DNA of 64,000 bases from Cognaticolwellia aestuarii (GTDB lineage: Bacteria > Pseudomonadota > Gammaproteobacteria > Enterobacterales > Alteromonadaceae): contig NZ_MUZV01000002.1 of NCBI RefSeq assembly GCF_002000025.1, positions 1-64,000 of the forward strand, read 5' to 3'. Under the pieces are notes generated by a model. That model was not told where the DNA came from. It did not search any database and saw nothing but the letters and a program-made list of their open reading frames with translations. Below, piece by piece: positions 45,175 through 55,142 of this stretch. Both the position numbers and the translations under genes were made by a program. Every line of letters begins with the position of its first letter. The stretch's first letter is position 1.

Positions 45175-46458
45175 TTACGTCTCTTGGTTGTTATCAGTGA
45201 CTTGAGTTTTATTTACCTTAATTACTGAGTTAACCGCTAAAAACAACGCTTGGTTTGGGTATCCATCGGCAATTAATTGGTGTTGTAATTGAAATAAACG
45301 GATAGCTTTTCGACTTTTTGGCCCCCAAATGCCATCAGGCTCGCCAGTGTCAAAACCTAAAGTATTAAGTTGGGTCTGTAGGTTTTTCATCTCGGCAACA
45401 CTGTATGGTTTCGCTTGGCTTTCTGCTTTTGCAATAAACTCAATGCCTTTAGCGCCAACGAGTTTATTAGCTAATATGCCAACCGACAAGGCATAACTTT
45501 TTGATAAATTCCATTTCATAATGACATTGAAATTTGGGTAGAGTAAAAATGCCGGTCCTTGATAGCCAGAAGGAAGGTAAAGCTCAGCTTGAATGTCGTA
45601 ATCAGGTAATGCTTGACTGTTTGTTTGCTGTACGCCTAGTTTTTTAAAATATTCGAGTGAATAATATTGATCAAAAGCGACTTGTTCAAAGGCAAAATTA
45701 TCAGGTAGTTTGACTTCTCGCCCCCAACGTTCTTTACTTTGCCAACCAATATTATTCAAATAATGGGCGGCAGTGGTTAATGCATCGACTTCACTTTGCC
45801 AAATATCAACTTTACCGTCGTTGTCGCCGTCAACCGCATATTTTAAAAAAGCGCTTGGCATAAATTGCATGTGTCCCATTGCTCCCGCCCAAGAGCCTTG
45901 TAGTTGTTCGACAGATACTTGTTCGTTTTCAATTAAGGTAAATAAATTTAATAACTCGACAGTGAAAAATTCACTACGGCGTTGATCACAAGCCAGGGTT
46001 GCAAGTGCATTTAACACTGACATTTTACCTTTATGTTTACCAAAAACCGTTTCTAAGCCCCAAAAAGACACTAAGTATTGACGTGGAATACCGTACTGTT
46101 CTTCTAAACGGTCGAATAGCGCTTGATGACTTTTTAGCTTTTCTTTTCCTACACGAACATGATATTCAGTTACTCTTGCTTTAATATATTGTTCAAAGGT
46201 TTGAGTGAATTCAGGTTGTTTTTTATCTAATGCGATCACCCGTTTAAGTGGTGTAATATTACCGATAACCGTTTGGGTAATATAACTGGAAAATCCTGCA
46301 TTATCAGCACGTTCAGCTAAGTTTGCTTTACATTGAATAAAGTTTTCATCAGCAATGCTGGCATGTGAAAACATTGGGATAAACGCAGCGATAGCGATAA
46401 CTTTTCGAATAAGGGGAGCGTTAATTATTTTTTCAAGTGGATGCTTCGATGAGTTCAT
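45175..46458 (-). CDS. Lytic murein transglycosylase (MltB family) with peptidoglycan-binding domain
   Basis: Cleaves the glycan strand of peptidoglycan to 1,6-anhydro ends. The 427-residue product has a signal peptide, then the MltB-type catalytic domain with YGIPRQYLVSFWGLETVFGK, whose Glu in WGLET is the candidate catalytic acid, and GSWAGAMGHMQFMPSAFLKYA. The C-terminal part has a peptidoglycan_binding_1 domain (LQTQLNTLGFDTGEPDGIWG, then PKSRKAIRLFQLQ). AAGGAAC precedes the ATG. No lipobox is seen, so it is probably periplasmic and soluble. Confidence 0.88.
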   Translation of the reverse strand: MNSSKHPLEKIINAPLIRKVIAIAAFIPMFSHASIADENFIQCKANLAERADNAGFSSYITQTVIGNITPLKRVIALDKKQPEFTQTFEQYIKARVTEYHVRVGKEKLKSHQALFDRLEEQYGIPRQYLVSFWGLETVFGKHKGKMSVLNALATLACDQRRSEFFTVELLNLFTLIENEQVSVEQLQGSWAGAMGHMQFMPSAFLKYAVDGDNDGKVDIWQSEVDALTTAAHYLNNIGWQSKERWGREVKLPDNFAFEQVAFDQYYSLEYFKKLGVQQTNSQALPDYDIQAELYLPSGYQGPAFLLYPNFNVIMKWNLSKSYALSVGILANKLVGAKGIEFIAKAESQAKPYSVAEMKNLQTQLNTLGFDTGEPDGIWGPKSRKAIRLFQLQHQLIADGYPNQALFLAVNSVIKVNKTQVTDNNQET

Positions 46459-46907
46459 GAATAAAGTTCCTTGAGGACTAAAACTAAAACTAAAACTAAA
46501 AAGAAAATGTCAACGATTCAATATCATGGTGAAATTTTGCTGCGCTAGCAACCCTTAATCATGACAGAATGAAAAATAGCAGTAAATATTTTTCACCCAA
46601 GCGAGCGTTTTTAATGCTTTATTTACAAAAGTTACATTGTTTCTACAGCATGTCAGTGCAGAATCCTGCATCTTGTCGTTGATTGAGGGTATAATACTTT
46701 TTCGCCCTTAATAAGGGCTGTAACTTTTAGCGACCTACAGTTCGTTATGAGTTAATAAAGCGGTGTAATGTGATGATAAAATATAACCGCACATAATATT
46801 TTTTTGTCAAAGCGTATGCGAAAGCAAGCCAAGGCAATAATTAAGCTAATTAAATGAGTTAAAAACATTATTCAAATCAAGCAAGGAAAAAAACTGAGTA
46901 GTATGGC
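46459..46907 (+). other. Intergenic region with a possible small RNA
   Basis: A TATAAT box (46690-46695) is followed by a GCCCTT/AAGGGC hairpin (46704-46718) and, 50 bp later, GCGGT (46760-46764) with ACCGC (46786-46790) and a T7 run (46799-46805). That would give a transcript of about 100 nt. An ACTAAA tandem (46478-46500) lies near the transglycosylase start. Confidence 0.3.
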
Positions 46908-48443
46908 ATGCGGATATTAGAAAAAGATTATCAGATTAACAGTGTTCGTAAAGCTATAGAAGCAGGTGTTAACTCTATTATCGCGTTGCCGACAGGTGGC
47001 GGTAAAAGTATTTGTATACTCAAACTATGCCAAGCTATGCCCGATAAAAAAATTGTCGTGAGTTTGCGCAATGCTGCTTTAGTACCTCAATTGTTACACA
47101 CGCTTACGGTGAATGGCTTGTCAGTAAGTGTGGTTAAGTCAGGTTATAAGTATGTTGCCGGCGGTGATGTTACTTTAGTGATGGAGCAGTCTTTTAACCG
47201 TAGAAGACACCTCAATATTGTCTGCGATGTACTACTGCGTGATGAATACCATGTCGGTTGTATGGGGGGCGTATATATTAATATGCGTGAAGAGTTATCG
47301 CCTGATTTAATTATCGGGCTGACTGCCACGCCAATTGATAGATTAGGCGTTTATATTGACCCGTCTATGCAGTTAATTGAAGAAACAACGACTCGTCAGT
47401 TAATTGAAGCCGGGGAGCTCGCTAAACCGGTTTATAAAGTACCAAGTTTATCGCAAGAAATAGATTATAGCGCCGTGAAAATGTATCGTGGTGACTTTAG
47501 TGTTTCTGGCTTAGACCTAATATTGCTAGAACATTGCTCTCTTGTTGCTCAGCAAACACTCAATGATGCACTTTCTCAAGGTCGTAAAGTGATGTTGTTC
47601 GCTAACTCGATCAACCATGTTGAAGCGCTTTCTGACGCTTTTGACGCGCTTGGTGTTAAACATGAACGGGTTCATTCAAAACGTTCTATTAGTGATAATG
47701 ATGAAAGCATCCGTCGATATAAATCAAATGAGGTACGTTTGATCATTAATATGTCGATGTTGACCATAGGTTTTGACGACCCAACAACTGACTGCGTGGT
47801 ATTAGCTCGACCCACAAAAATATTAAGATTATATCTACAAATTATTGGCCGATGCTTACGTGCATCCAAAGGTAAAACTGACGCTTTAATACTTGATTTA
47901 GCACAATGTATTTCGACTCATGGCTTTGCCGAAGATCATCGCGACTTTACGCGTAAAACGGCTAAATCTGCCGCTATTATGTCTGAACGTTTAAGTGTTA
48001 CTAATATTGGTCAGTTTGTTGATGGCGAATTTACTTTTGATGATTCAATAGAGCGTAAGGTTATTAAAAGAAAACCTGCACGTAAGCGCATTAAATCTCG
48101 CCCTAAATTAGCGGTCAGTAAAGCGCTTCTTGATAAAGCCCCGAGTAAAAGGGCGGAAGCTTTACTTAGGCTTAATCCTAAAATGGAAAAGCTAGTGAGT
48201 ACCATTGAATTGGTTAACAGCGTTTATGATCAACAAAATGAAAGTTATAAAATGCTTGATGAAGAAGGCATGGTTAAGCTAGTTGCCTTGATAGGCTTTG
48301 CTTACAGTGATGCATTAGTTGATAGTTGCACTAACTTAGTTGAGGCTTTACACGATAAAAATCAATCAATTAAAGGTTTGTTACCTAAAATTAGCACTTT
48401 GATCACTACCCTGACGAAACAAGACTTACTTAGTAAGGTTTAA
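46908..48443 (+). CDS. SF2 DEAD/DEAH-type helicase
   Basis: A 511-residue superfamily 2 helicase. The Walker A segment is ALPTGGGKSICILKLC near residue 30, and the DEAD-box-equivalent motif reads DEYH, in LLRDEYHVGCMGG. Motif III is GLTATPID. Motifs of the second RecA domain are NMSMLTIGFDDP and LQIIGRCLRAS. The C-terminal 130 residues are basic and helical with no recognised domain. It resembles SSL2-type helicases found across bacteria, some on mobile elements. The function is not clear from neighbours, which are unrelated. Confidence 0.8.
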   Translation: MRILEKDYQINSVRKAIEAGVNSIIALPTGGGKSICILKLCQAMPDKKIVVSLRNAALVPQLLHTLTVNGLSVSVVKSGYKYVAGGDVTLVMEQSFNRRRHLNIVCDVLLRDEYHVGCMGGVYINMREELSPDLIIGLTATPIDRLGVYIDPSMQLIEETTTRQLIEAGELAKPVYKVPSLSQEIDYSAVKMYRGDFSVSGLDLILLEHCSLVAQQTLNDALSQGRKVMLFANSINHVEALSDAFDALGVKHERVHSKRSISDNDESIRRYKSNEVRLIINMSMLTIGFDDPTTDCVVLARPTKILRLYLQIIGRCLRASKGKTDALILDLAQCISTHGFAEDHRDFTRKTAKSAAIMSERLSVTNIGQFVDGEFTFDDSIERKVIKRKPARKRIKSRPKLAVSKALLDKAPSKRAEALLRLNPKMEKLVSTIELVNSVYDQQNESYKMLDEEGMVKLVALIGFAYSDALVDSCTNLVEALHDKNQSIKGLLPKISTLITTLTKQDLLSKV

Positions 48444-48501
48444 CCTAAGGGTGTTAAGGCTGATAAGCCATTGAGCTTACTTGGTTAATCACGGTAGCAG
48501 A

Positions 48502-49266
48502 TTATAAAACCTTATAAATTTGCAATACATTCCAACCAATGAATAAAGCAATGGCGTAACTTAAGAGTGTACCTAACATCATATACTCGGTTAACTTCAT
48601 GTCTTTATTCTTGGTTAAATCACCAAATCTAAAGATAGTTTTAGTTGCCACGAGAAAACCGATACCGGCAAACTGTCCCATAAAGATAAATGATATAGCT
48701 AAACAACGTTCAATATAACCAATCCAAGCACCCGCAGACACTAAGCCAATGTTTTCGTTCTCCTCTAGGGTGGTGTTTTCGCTAAGCTCCTTGGCATGCT
48801 GAGTTAGGCTGTCGGTGTGTTTCTTCAACGCCAATGAAATAATGACCGAGGCAGGCTTGCATACCAGTAAATATGAAATAGCAATTAGCAGGTTTTTGGT
48901 ACTTAAAAAACTACTAATAAAGTTAATGACTTGTTCGATGGTAAAGTTAGTAAGATATGCCCAAATAATGCTAATCAGCACTAAATGTAGACTTTGTACG
49001 ATCAAAAAAATACTAAGGTTACTGCGTCGGTGAGATATCCAACGATTAGTTAGAACATGCGCTAAGGATATCAGTACAATAGCAACAACTGCCGGCAAAA
49101 ATGCTATATCAGAAATAAAAAACACGATTATATTAACTAGGCTATGTGCGGCAACTTGTCGCCAAAGCACTAATGACTTTATAGGGAGGTTAGTGCAGTA
49201 ACTAGCAGAACGGAGATAAAAATCACCAATAAAATGCGCAGTTAATAACAGCAGTAGCAGTTCCAT
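48502..49266 (-). CDS. DUF3307 membrane protein
   Basis: A 254-residue multi-pass membrane protein of the DUF3307 family. The first helices have LLLLLLTAHFIGDFYLRSASYC with the LxAHxxxDF signature, followed by HSLVNIIVFFISD and HVLTNRWISH. About seven hydrophobic segments follow. DUF3307 genes are commonly paired with SatD-type genes, as here: the two are on the same strand 29 bp apart. The function is unknown. Confidence 0.8.
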   Translation of the reverse strand: MELLLLLLTAHFIGDFYLRSASYCTNLPIKSLVLWRQVAAHSLVNIIVFFISDIAFLPAVVAIVLISLAHVLTNRWISHRRSNLSIFLIVQSLHLVLISIIWAYLTNFTIEQVINFISSFLSTKNLLIAISYLLVCKPASVIISLALKKHTDSLTQHAKELSENTTLEENENIGLVSAGAWIGYIERCLAISFIFMGQFAGIGFLVATKTIFRFGDLTKNKDMKLTEYMMLGTLLSYAIALFIGWNVLQIYKVL

Positions 49267-49295
49267 TATTTTTGCCTCTGAGTATTTAGTTCTTG

Positions 49296-49943
49296 CTAAG
49301 TAGTTAAGTTATTTGTTTGAAATAACATTACTTTTTTGTTTATTGCTTTTACGTAATCTCTTACAAGAAAAGCGCCAATATTGCTTAATCGATTACTGAT
49401 ATTCTGCCGTGTTGTTCCCGTAATTTCAGCAATTTTTTTATGTTCAGCAAAGTCGCTTGCGATATATTGATATAATAATTCAGCTTGGGTTTTCGTTAGC
49501 CGATTCAACAAGTGACTTAAAAACTGTGTTAACAGTTGAAGTTCATGGTTGCTATCGTTTTGCGTAAACCATAGTGATAATTCGCCTCGTTGAGATTGCT
49601 CTAAGCCTCTTCCTGAGGCGATAAATACCGGTCCTGAGGAAGTGTTTGGTTTGTTATCATAAATATTATGGCGACCGTAAGCTAACGATAATGTGCACTG
49701 TATAGGTTTTGCTGAAAAATTGGCTAAGTGCAGAGCAAGCTTAATGAGCAATGTGCTTTTTAAGGCGTGAATAGGATCTGGATACTGGATCTGAAATTCG
49801 TCGCCACGATATATTTCACCAACCGCATGGTATTTTGTATTTGCTGTTTTAAAATGACTTTTAATACTCTCAATAGCATGAGTATACGTTTCATCAGTCA
49901 TTTTTGTTGAGCTGACAAGATCCCCTGTTAATACCGCAATCAT
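49296..49943 (-). CDS. SatD-family protein
   Basis: A 215-residue SatD-like protein. It begins MIAVLTGDLVSSTKMTDE, the family N-terminus related to nucleotide-cyclase folds (GEIYRGDEFQIQ). The C-terminal 60 residues contain an HTH resembling sigma-70 region 4 (TGTTRQNISNRLSNIGAFLV), which suggests DNA binding. It precedes and is probably coupled to the DUF3307 gene. SatD was first named from a Streptococcus acid-tolerance locus. Three related 12-bp repeats sit in its promoter region, consistent with autoregulation. Confidence 0.8.
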   Translation of the reverse strand: MIAVLTGDLVSSTKMTDETYTHAIESIKSHFKTANTKYHAVGEIYRGDEFQIQYPDPIHALKSTLLIKLALHLANFSAKPIQCTLSLAYGRHNIYDNKPNTSSGPVFIASGRGLEQSQRGELSLWFTQNDSNHELQLLTQFLSHLLNRLTKTQAELLYQYIASDFAEHKKIAEITGTTRQNISNRLSNIGAFLVRDYVKAINKKVMLFQTNNLTT

Positions 49944-49961
49944 AGTAATTAAGCCAATTTA

Positions 49962-50027
49962 GTAACTATATCTGTAGGCAACTATATTTAATTGCATTGA
50001 TAAAGGCAACTATATTTAATTGCATTG
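49962..50027. repeat. Iteron-like repeats upstream of the SatD gene
   Basis: The 23-bp sequence beginning GGCAACTATATTTAATTGCA occurs twice (49977-49999 and 50005-50027). A related GTAACTATATC lies at 49962. The core GYAACTATAT thus appears three times, at spacings of 16 and 28 bp. Confidence 0.85.
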
Positions 50028-50079
50028 GTTTGAGCGATGACATTTAATTGCTTTTATTCGCTTGAGTAAAAGCCATTTA

Positions 50080-51171
50080 TTATGATCTCAACGTTAGGCT
50101 AACTAACACTATGCCATGATCGGTACTTTCACCATCACGATCAAAAATAGGGTTAATTAAATGACGGTCATAAGTGTGGTAGTCAGTGACTTGATAAATA
50201 CTATCGTGGTTACTGGCGTCAAATTCAGATGACAGCAAAATGTAATCGAGCACTGAACTGCTCGCGCCAAAATAATGTGTTGGTGTGCGTGCTGATGTTT
50301 TTGCTTGCACTGTTCCTTGATTGGCTCGCTGGCTAATTTCTTTGCTTGCTGCATTTTGCACAGCGTTGATATTATGTTGTGCTACTTGAAACAAATCCCA
50401 AGCATCGTTTAAACAATATTTAGCGAGATAGGTATCGCGATCAATAGCAGAAACAAAGCGCAGAGTACTGGTTAGTAAATGACTGAGTACACCATCAGTT
50501 AAGGTGTTGTTAAAGTCGCCCATTAATATCATCGGGTTATTGCTGGCTTCGCGTCGCTCTATCATTTCTATCATTAATAATGTTGCCTCACTACCACGCT
50601 GTATGGTTGACCCCCATCCACCGGCTACTTGTGCTTTTAAGCTCTCAATAATAGTTTTTTCAGCGGTACAGGTTTTATCGAGTTCATCAGCTTCAATCAT
50701 TGAACGTTTAGATTTAAAGTGCACCACATAACAGTCACAAGGGCCAATATGGGGAATATCTACAGTAGCTCTTAGCACTTTACGGCTGTATGAAAAGCCG
50801 CTAGCAAGTCCTAAGCTTTGTGCCAATTCAGTGTTGGGCTGTACTGCCTCTAGTGCAATAATCGGGTAACGAGAGGCAATAGCAACAACCGGACTACGAT
50901 AAATAAAGTCATCAATAACCTGGGCTTGATCAACTACCGCAAAATGCTCATAACCTTGTGTAGCAACTAATACTTTTAAGGACTCAGGGCTGAAAACTTC
51001 TTGAAAGCCAATAATGTCAGGCTGAAATTCTTGTAAGTAGTCAGCGATCCAGTTTTGCTTTTTTTGCCATTGTTCAGCGCTATAAATACGTTCGAAATCA
51101 TAAAAAGCGTTTGGCGGTTCAAGGTAATTAAATAAGTTGAAAGTGGCAATTTTAAGTTGTGTATTTGTCAT
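50080..51171 (-). CDS. Endonuclease/exonuclease/phosphatase family protein
   Basis: A 363-residue EEP-fold hydrolase. Family residues include the N-terminal IATFNLFNYL, FQPDIIGFQEVF with the metal-binding Glu, GDFNNT, LDYILLS and the terminal STDHGIVLVSL with the catalytic Asp-His. It could act on DNA, RNA or phospholipid phosphates; specificity is not predictable. No signal peptide is seen, so it is probably cytoplasmic. It is on the same strand as satD but the repeats between them suggest separate promoters. Confidence 0.85.
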   Translation of the reverse strand: MTNTQLKIATFNLFNYLEPPNAFYDFERIYSAEQWQKKQNWIADYLQEFQPDIIGFQEVFSPESLKVLVATQGYEHFAVVDQAQVIDDFIYRSPVVAIASRYPIIALEAVQPNTELAQSLGLASGFSYSRKVLRATVDIPHIGPCDCYVVHFKSKRSMIEADELDKTCTAEKTIIESLKAQVAGGWGSTIQRGSEATLLMIEMIERREASNNPMILMGDFNNTLTDGVLSHLLTSTLRFVSAIDRDTYLAKYCLNDAWDLFQVAQHNINAVQNAASKEISQRANQGTVQAKTSARTPTHYFGASSSVLDYILLSSEFDASNHDSIYQVTDYHTYDRHLINPIFDRDGESTDHGIVLVSLTLRS

Positions 51172-51358
51172 TGATACGGATAATGCTGCAGGCGGGAGTT
51201 GCTGATTAACTTTTTTGCTATTTTGGTGGTCGATAATATTAACTCTTAAAAATGATGTCGATTAATTATACCTCAATGTTATTAGCAATAAAGATAAAAA
51301 AACAAACGATTTTCAGCACAATATAACACTTACATCGGTCGTAAAAAGAGTAAACAGC

Positions 51359-51907
51359 ATGCATTCAGCAATACAACTTAGTAAAGAAGAGCTTAGAACC
51401 ACCAAGCCTACTCGAGATGAGTACTTAAATAAGCCCAAAGTCCCACTGGTATTGGTATTAGACAATGTTACCAATAGCTACAATATTGGCTCGTTTATTC
51501 GTTTGGCTGATGCTTTTGCCATCGAGAAAATAATTGTCTGTGGTGCGCTGACTATTTCAGATAAAAAATTACGTAAAGCTTCAAGAAATGAAGCGAAGTG
51601 GGTTTGTGTTGAATATAGCGATAGTACCACTTCAAGCATACAAGGCTTAATTGATAAAGGTTATGCTATATACGGCGTTGAACTTTGTCATCAATCAGTT
51701 GATTACAAAGAGGTAAACTATCCATCACCTTGTGCGCTAGTCTTAGGCAATGAGCGTAAAGGTGTTAGTGAAGCGGCACTAAAGTTAACCGATCAACAAA
51801 TACATATTTCCATGTACGGTATGGGAAATTCGTTAAATGTTTCAACCGCTGGTGCTATCGTATTGGCTGAATGTACTAGCCAAATGCGTAAAAGCATCCA
51901 AGGTTAA
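51359..51907 (+). CDS. SpoU/TrmH-type RNA 2'-O-methyltransferase
   Basis: A 182-residue SPOUT-fold methyltransferase. Family motifs are LVLDNVTNSYNIGSFIRLADAF, LVLGNERKGVSE and MYGMGNSLNVSTAGAIVLAE. The knotted SAM-binding C-terminus is intact. The target RNA cannot be assigned; it resembles short TrmH-like proteins without the extra RNA-binding domain of TrmL or RlmB. Stand-alone gene. Confidence 0.88.
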   Translation: MHSAIQLSKEELRTTKPTRDEYLNKPKVPLVLVLDNVTNSYNIGSFIRLADAFAIEKIIVCGALTISDKKLRKASRNEAKWVCVEYSDSTTSSIQGLIDKGYAIYGVELCHQSVDYKEVNYPSPCALVLGNERKGVSEAALKLTDQQIHISMYGMGNSLNVSTAGAIVLAECTSQMRKSIQG

Positions 51908-52191
51908 ATGGCATAGCTTTTAATGATGATTTGCTTAATCGAGTAAAGTTAGGTGTAATGGCAACAGTATAAAACATGATATTTGCTAGGATGATGCGAA
52001 GAATTATCTGATGCATTAGCATTACAGCGCGTTAGCGTAAAAATAAATCATCAAATATGAAAAATATTAATGCTGACACGAATAGATATATCAGCGCTGA
52101 GAGATTGCCGCTCAGCGCTACATCTAAATATGCCAAATAAATAATATGTGCATAAATAGGACTTAGTTATATTTTTAACGGAGACCAGCTC

Positions 52192-52614
52192 ATGGATAGA
52201 GTAAAAATTACTGTGCTAGCTACTTTACTCGGTGTTTTATATGCGTACTTATCGGTATACATCATCAGTATTGGTGCTGCTATTGCCGTACCTGCTAATA
52301 TTTTGGCTCCGATAGCTAAAGTATCGCCAATTTTTGCCTTTGCCTTAGTCGACATTATTACAACGGCTTTACCGTTAATAATGGTTTATTTTCTTTTTGC
52401 TTTTATAGTCAAATATTTCAACTCCAATAAACATTACTTACCATTTCTAGTGCTATTGGCGCCTTTTTGTCTTCAGCATATTTTATTTTTTGTCGACATG
52501 GGACAGCCACAAAGTTGGTTATATACCCTAGGGACAACACTGCCAAGGTACATTGCGATTATGTTTTTTGCAGTATATGTTGCTAAAAAGGCAACGAATC
52601 AAACTAATACTTGA
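52192..52614 (+). CDS. Small membrane protein, 4 TM (hypothetical)
   Basis: I do not recognise a family. The 140-residue product has about four hydrophobic segments (residues 6-30, 35-55, 60-82 and 90-110 approximately) and no enzymatic motif. GGAGA lies 8 nt before the ATG, so translation is credible. Stand-alone gene between a methyltransferase and a glycosyltransferase. Confidence 0.6.
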   Translation: MDRVKITVLATLLGVLYAYLSVYIISIGAAIAVPANILAPIAKVSPIFAFALVDIITTALPLIMVYFLFAFIVKYFNSNKHYLPFLVLLAPFCLQHILFFVDMGQPQSWLYTLGTTLPRYIAIMFFAVYVAKKATNQTNT

Positions 52615-52837
52615 TAATAAAAGCGTAAGCTTGGCTTTTAAATTACTACAGCATGATATATGCCTATGACAGTTAAAAATACAGTTTGAAGTATCATGAG
52701 TATCGGATTTAAAAAGTGGCTAAATTAATATAATAAAAGCGCTTTGTGAGTGAGTTATAACCATTATTAAAATGGCATTACAGTCATAAAAAAACGTTTT
52801 ATTGGGCTGGTTGAGCATTAATTATTAAGGATGTTGC

Positions 52838-53761
52838 ATGAAGGCATTAGTTTCTGTTGTTATACCTGTTTTTAATGGAACAGCGTACTTAGAGGCGACC
52901 GTTAACAGCATTTTAGCGCAAGATTACCATCACATCGAAATATTGCTGATTAACGACGGCAGTAAGGATAACTCCGCACAGCTGATAAATACCTTAGCTG
53001 AAAAATACAGTGTTATTAAAGGGTTTCATAAGAAGAACTCTGGTGTTGCTTCGGCAAGAAACTTTGGTATAGAGGTGGCTAGTGGCGAGTTTATTGCTTT
53101 TTGTGATCAAGACGATCATTGGCTGCCTAATAAGCTAATAAAGCAGATCCCCCTGTTTCGAAACCCTAATGTAGGCCTGGTATATTGCGGTGCTATTGCT
53201 GAGTACTCACACCTCAACAAACAAGATAAACCGGACTTTGATGGTAAATATCGAGGAGAGGTATTCGATAGGCTAGTTCACGTTAATATGTTTTCATGCT
53301 GTACAGTTATTGCGCGCAAGAGTTTATTGCGAGAAACCCAAGCATTTGATGAAGAAAGAAACTTAATGGGAGCAGATGACTGGTTAGCATGGCTAAAGCT
53401 TGCTTTAGTTTGCGAGTTTGACTTTATTCCCGAGCATCTGGCTGTTCACGTTTTTCATGGCGAAAATTTTTCATTAAATGAAGAAAAAATGCACTTAGCT
53501 GAATTGGTTTGTTTAGATAAAATTGCGCCAATGGCCGCGAAATACCATAAATCGGTTAATTGGGATGAAATAAAGCAGAATCTACATGTTAGATATGCCA
53601 ATGGCTATATCTATAGTGGTATGTTTAATTTAGCTGGTAACACACTTTTAACTGCATCAAAATTGAAAAATAACCGCCAATTATCGCTAAAAGGCAAGCT
53701 ACTTAAAATCGTTCCAAACTTTATATGGCAGTTCATGCAAAAAACTAAACGGGTTATTTAG
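52838..53761 (+). CDS. Family 2 glycosyltransferase
   Basis: A 307-residue GT-A fold transferase: VSVVIPVFNGTAYLEATVNS, ILLINDGSKDNSAQL and the DxD-type motif in AFCDQDDHWLPNKL. The later MGADDWLAWLKLAL carries the typical ED/DDW acceptor-side motif. AAGGATG lies just before the ATG. The transferred sugar is unknown. It is close to another sugar-transferase-like gene (54124), so the two may serve one surface glycan. Confidence 0.88.
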   Translation: MKALVSVVIPVFNGTAYLEATVNSILAQDYHHIEILLINDGSKDNSAQLINTLAEKYSVIKGFHKKNSGVASARNFGIEVASGEFIAFCDQDDHWLPNKLIKQIPLFRNPNVGLVYCGAIAEYSHLNKQDKPDFDGKYRGEVFDRLVHVNMFSCCTVIARKSLLRETQAFDEERNLMGADDWLAWLKLALVCEFDFIPEHLAVHVFHGENFSLNEEKMHLAELVCLDKIAPMAAKYHKSVNWDEIKQNLHVRYANGYIYSGMFNLAGNTLLTASKLKNNRQLSLKGKLLKIVPNFIWQFMQKTKRVI

Positions 53762-54123
53762 TATGTATTTCGCACACAAACACATCAGTGTAAAAGCAGC
53801 TTTGTGTGCGAAAGAAAATCGGGTAAAGCTAGAATATTGAATATGATAACGTATGCAATATCTAGATAACGCGTCAGTGGTTCAAGATAAATCAAGCCCT
53901 TAAAAGTAAGCTTTGGCTGAAAAAACACAACACTTTTACCTTTTAAGTTATCGTTCTAAGGTGGAAAAGTCTTGTTTAACTGGGCGAGGAATAGTTAATT
54001 ACATAAGGCTCTTAAAAACAGCTGGTATTGTTGGGCGTAATATAAGAAAGTAATTGTGACTATATAGTCATCAGTATTTGTGTGTTATTAGCGCTAAAGC
54101 ATATCAAGGTTAAGGAAAACCAA
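53762..54123 (+). other. Intergenic region with a perfect palindrome
   Basis: No gene. TGACTATATAGTCA (54057-54070) is a perfect 14-bp palindrome ahead of the next gene, which has AAGGAAAA before its ATG at 54124. Possibly an operator. Confidence 0.5.
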
Positions 54124-54903
54124 ATGAAAAACGTTGCTGTATTATCATGTTGGTTTGGTTATAAATGTAATAAACCACGCAGAATAAACTCATTCGCGAC
54201 CTTGAAACAATGGTGTTACGCGACGATAAAAAACCTCCTCCCCTTTAGTATTTTTGACGCTTTAGGCTTAGTGTCTATTATACCCCATGCACCAGATGGC
54301 ATTGAAAACAGTTACTTTTATTCGAACAATAAAAGGCTAAAAAAAGAAGTGTTACTTAAAGGTTGGCACTTTTGTTTTATTGAAAGCGATCTTGATAACG
54401 GTGAGAGTATAACTTCCTCATTATTGGCTAAAAAAGTTAAGTTTTTGCAAATTGACGACACTCATTTTAAGCATGCCGAACACATTGTATACATGGACAG
54501 TCGACGAATTTCTGATGACATCGCAGATATCATTAAGCTTAATAGAAAGGGCATCTTACTCAGGTATGAAGCAAGGTTTAAGCCCACTATATGGCACGAG
54601 GTTGAAGACGCGAAAGGGCAAGAAAGATATGTCAGGCATATGGATAAAACCATCGATTTTATTAAAACTAAGCTCAAAAATGGTTATTGTGCTAACAACC
54701 GGGTGATGAATACCGGCATCATTGCTTATGCAATGCCGAGCAAAAGTAAGCAAATAAAATCGCTTTGTGATGAAGTTTACAATGCTTGTATAACGTTAAA
54801 GCAGCCAGAGTGCCAAATTTTTTGGTGTTTGTTATCTCAGCCTTATCAAGATATTCTACATGCGGTTGAAGCTACTGAAATAAAAACTCGTTCAGGGCTT
54901 TAA
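54124..54903 (+). CDS. Putative glycosyltransferase-like protein
   Basis: A 259-residue protein of uncertain family. NVAVLSCWFGYKCNKPRRINS and HIVYMDSRRISDDIADIIKLN recall DUF616-type (TOD1/MUCI70) glycosyltransferase-like proteins, but I cannot assign it firmly. The C-terminal part is charged and includes NTGIIAYAMPSKSKQIKSL. The start at 54124 with AAGGAAAA upstream is better supported than the longer frame at 54082. Next to the family 2 transferase and likely in the same pathway. Confidence 0.6.
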   Translation: MKNVAVLSCWFGYKCNKPRRINSFATLKQWCYATIKNLLPFSIFDALGLVSIIPHAPDGIENSYFYSNNKRLKKEVLLKGWHFCFIESDLDNGESITSSLLAKKVKFLQIDDTHFKHAEHIVYMDSRRISDDIADIIKLNRKGILLRYEARFKPTIWHEVEDAKGQERYVRHMDKTIDFIKTKLKNGYCANNRVMNTGIIAYAMPSKSKQIKSLCDEVYNACITLKQPECQIFWCLLSQPYQDILHAVEATEIKTRSGL

Positions 54904-55142
54904 TCACGCACAAGACTTTACTTACAAGACTAATGTACTATTCCAACGCAGAATCACTCTACAAGTTTAAAAAGCTTACTGAGAAGTCAGTAATTATAGG
55001 CATTTTTTTGTTACTGCCTTTATAGCGAAGCTCTTTAAAGCTGTTGTATTTTTTATAATGTATTCTCTATATTACTTTTACTAGCTGCAGGGCATAAAAC
55101 AGTGAAAAACAATTTGAATGCTGGCTTTCTATTGTTATGTTT

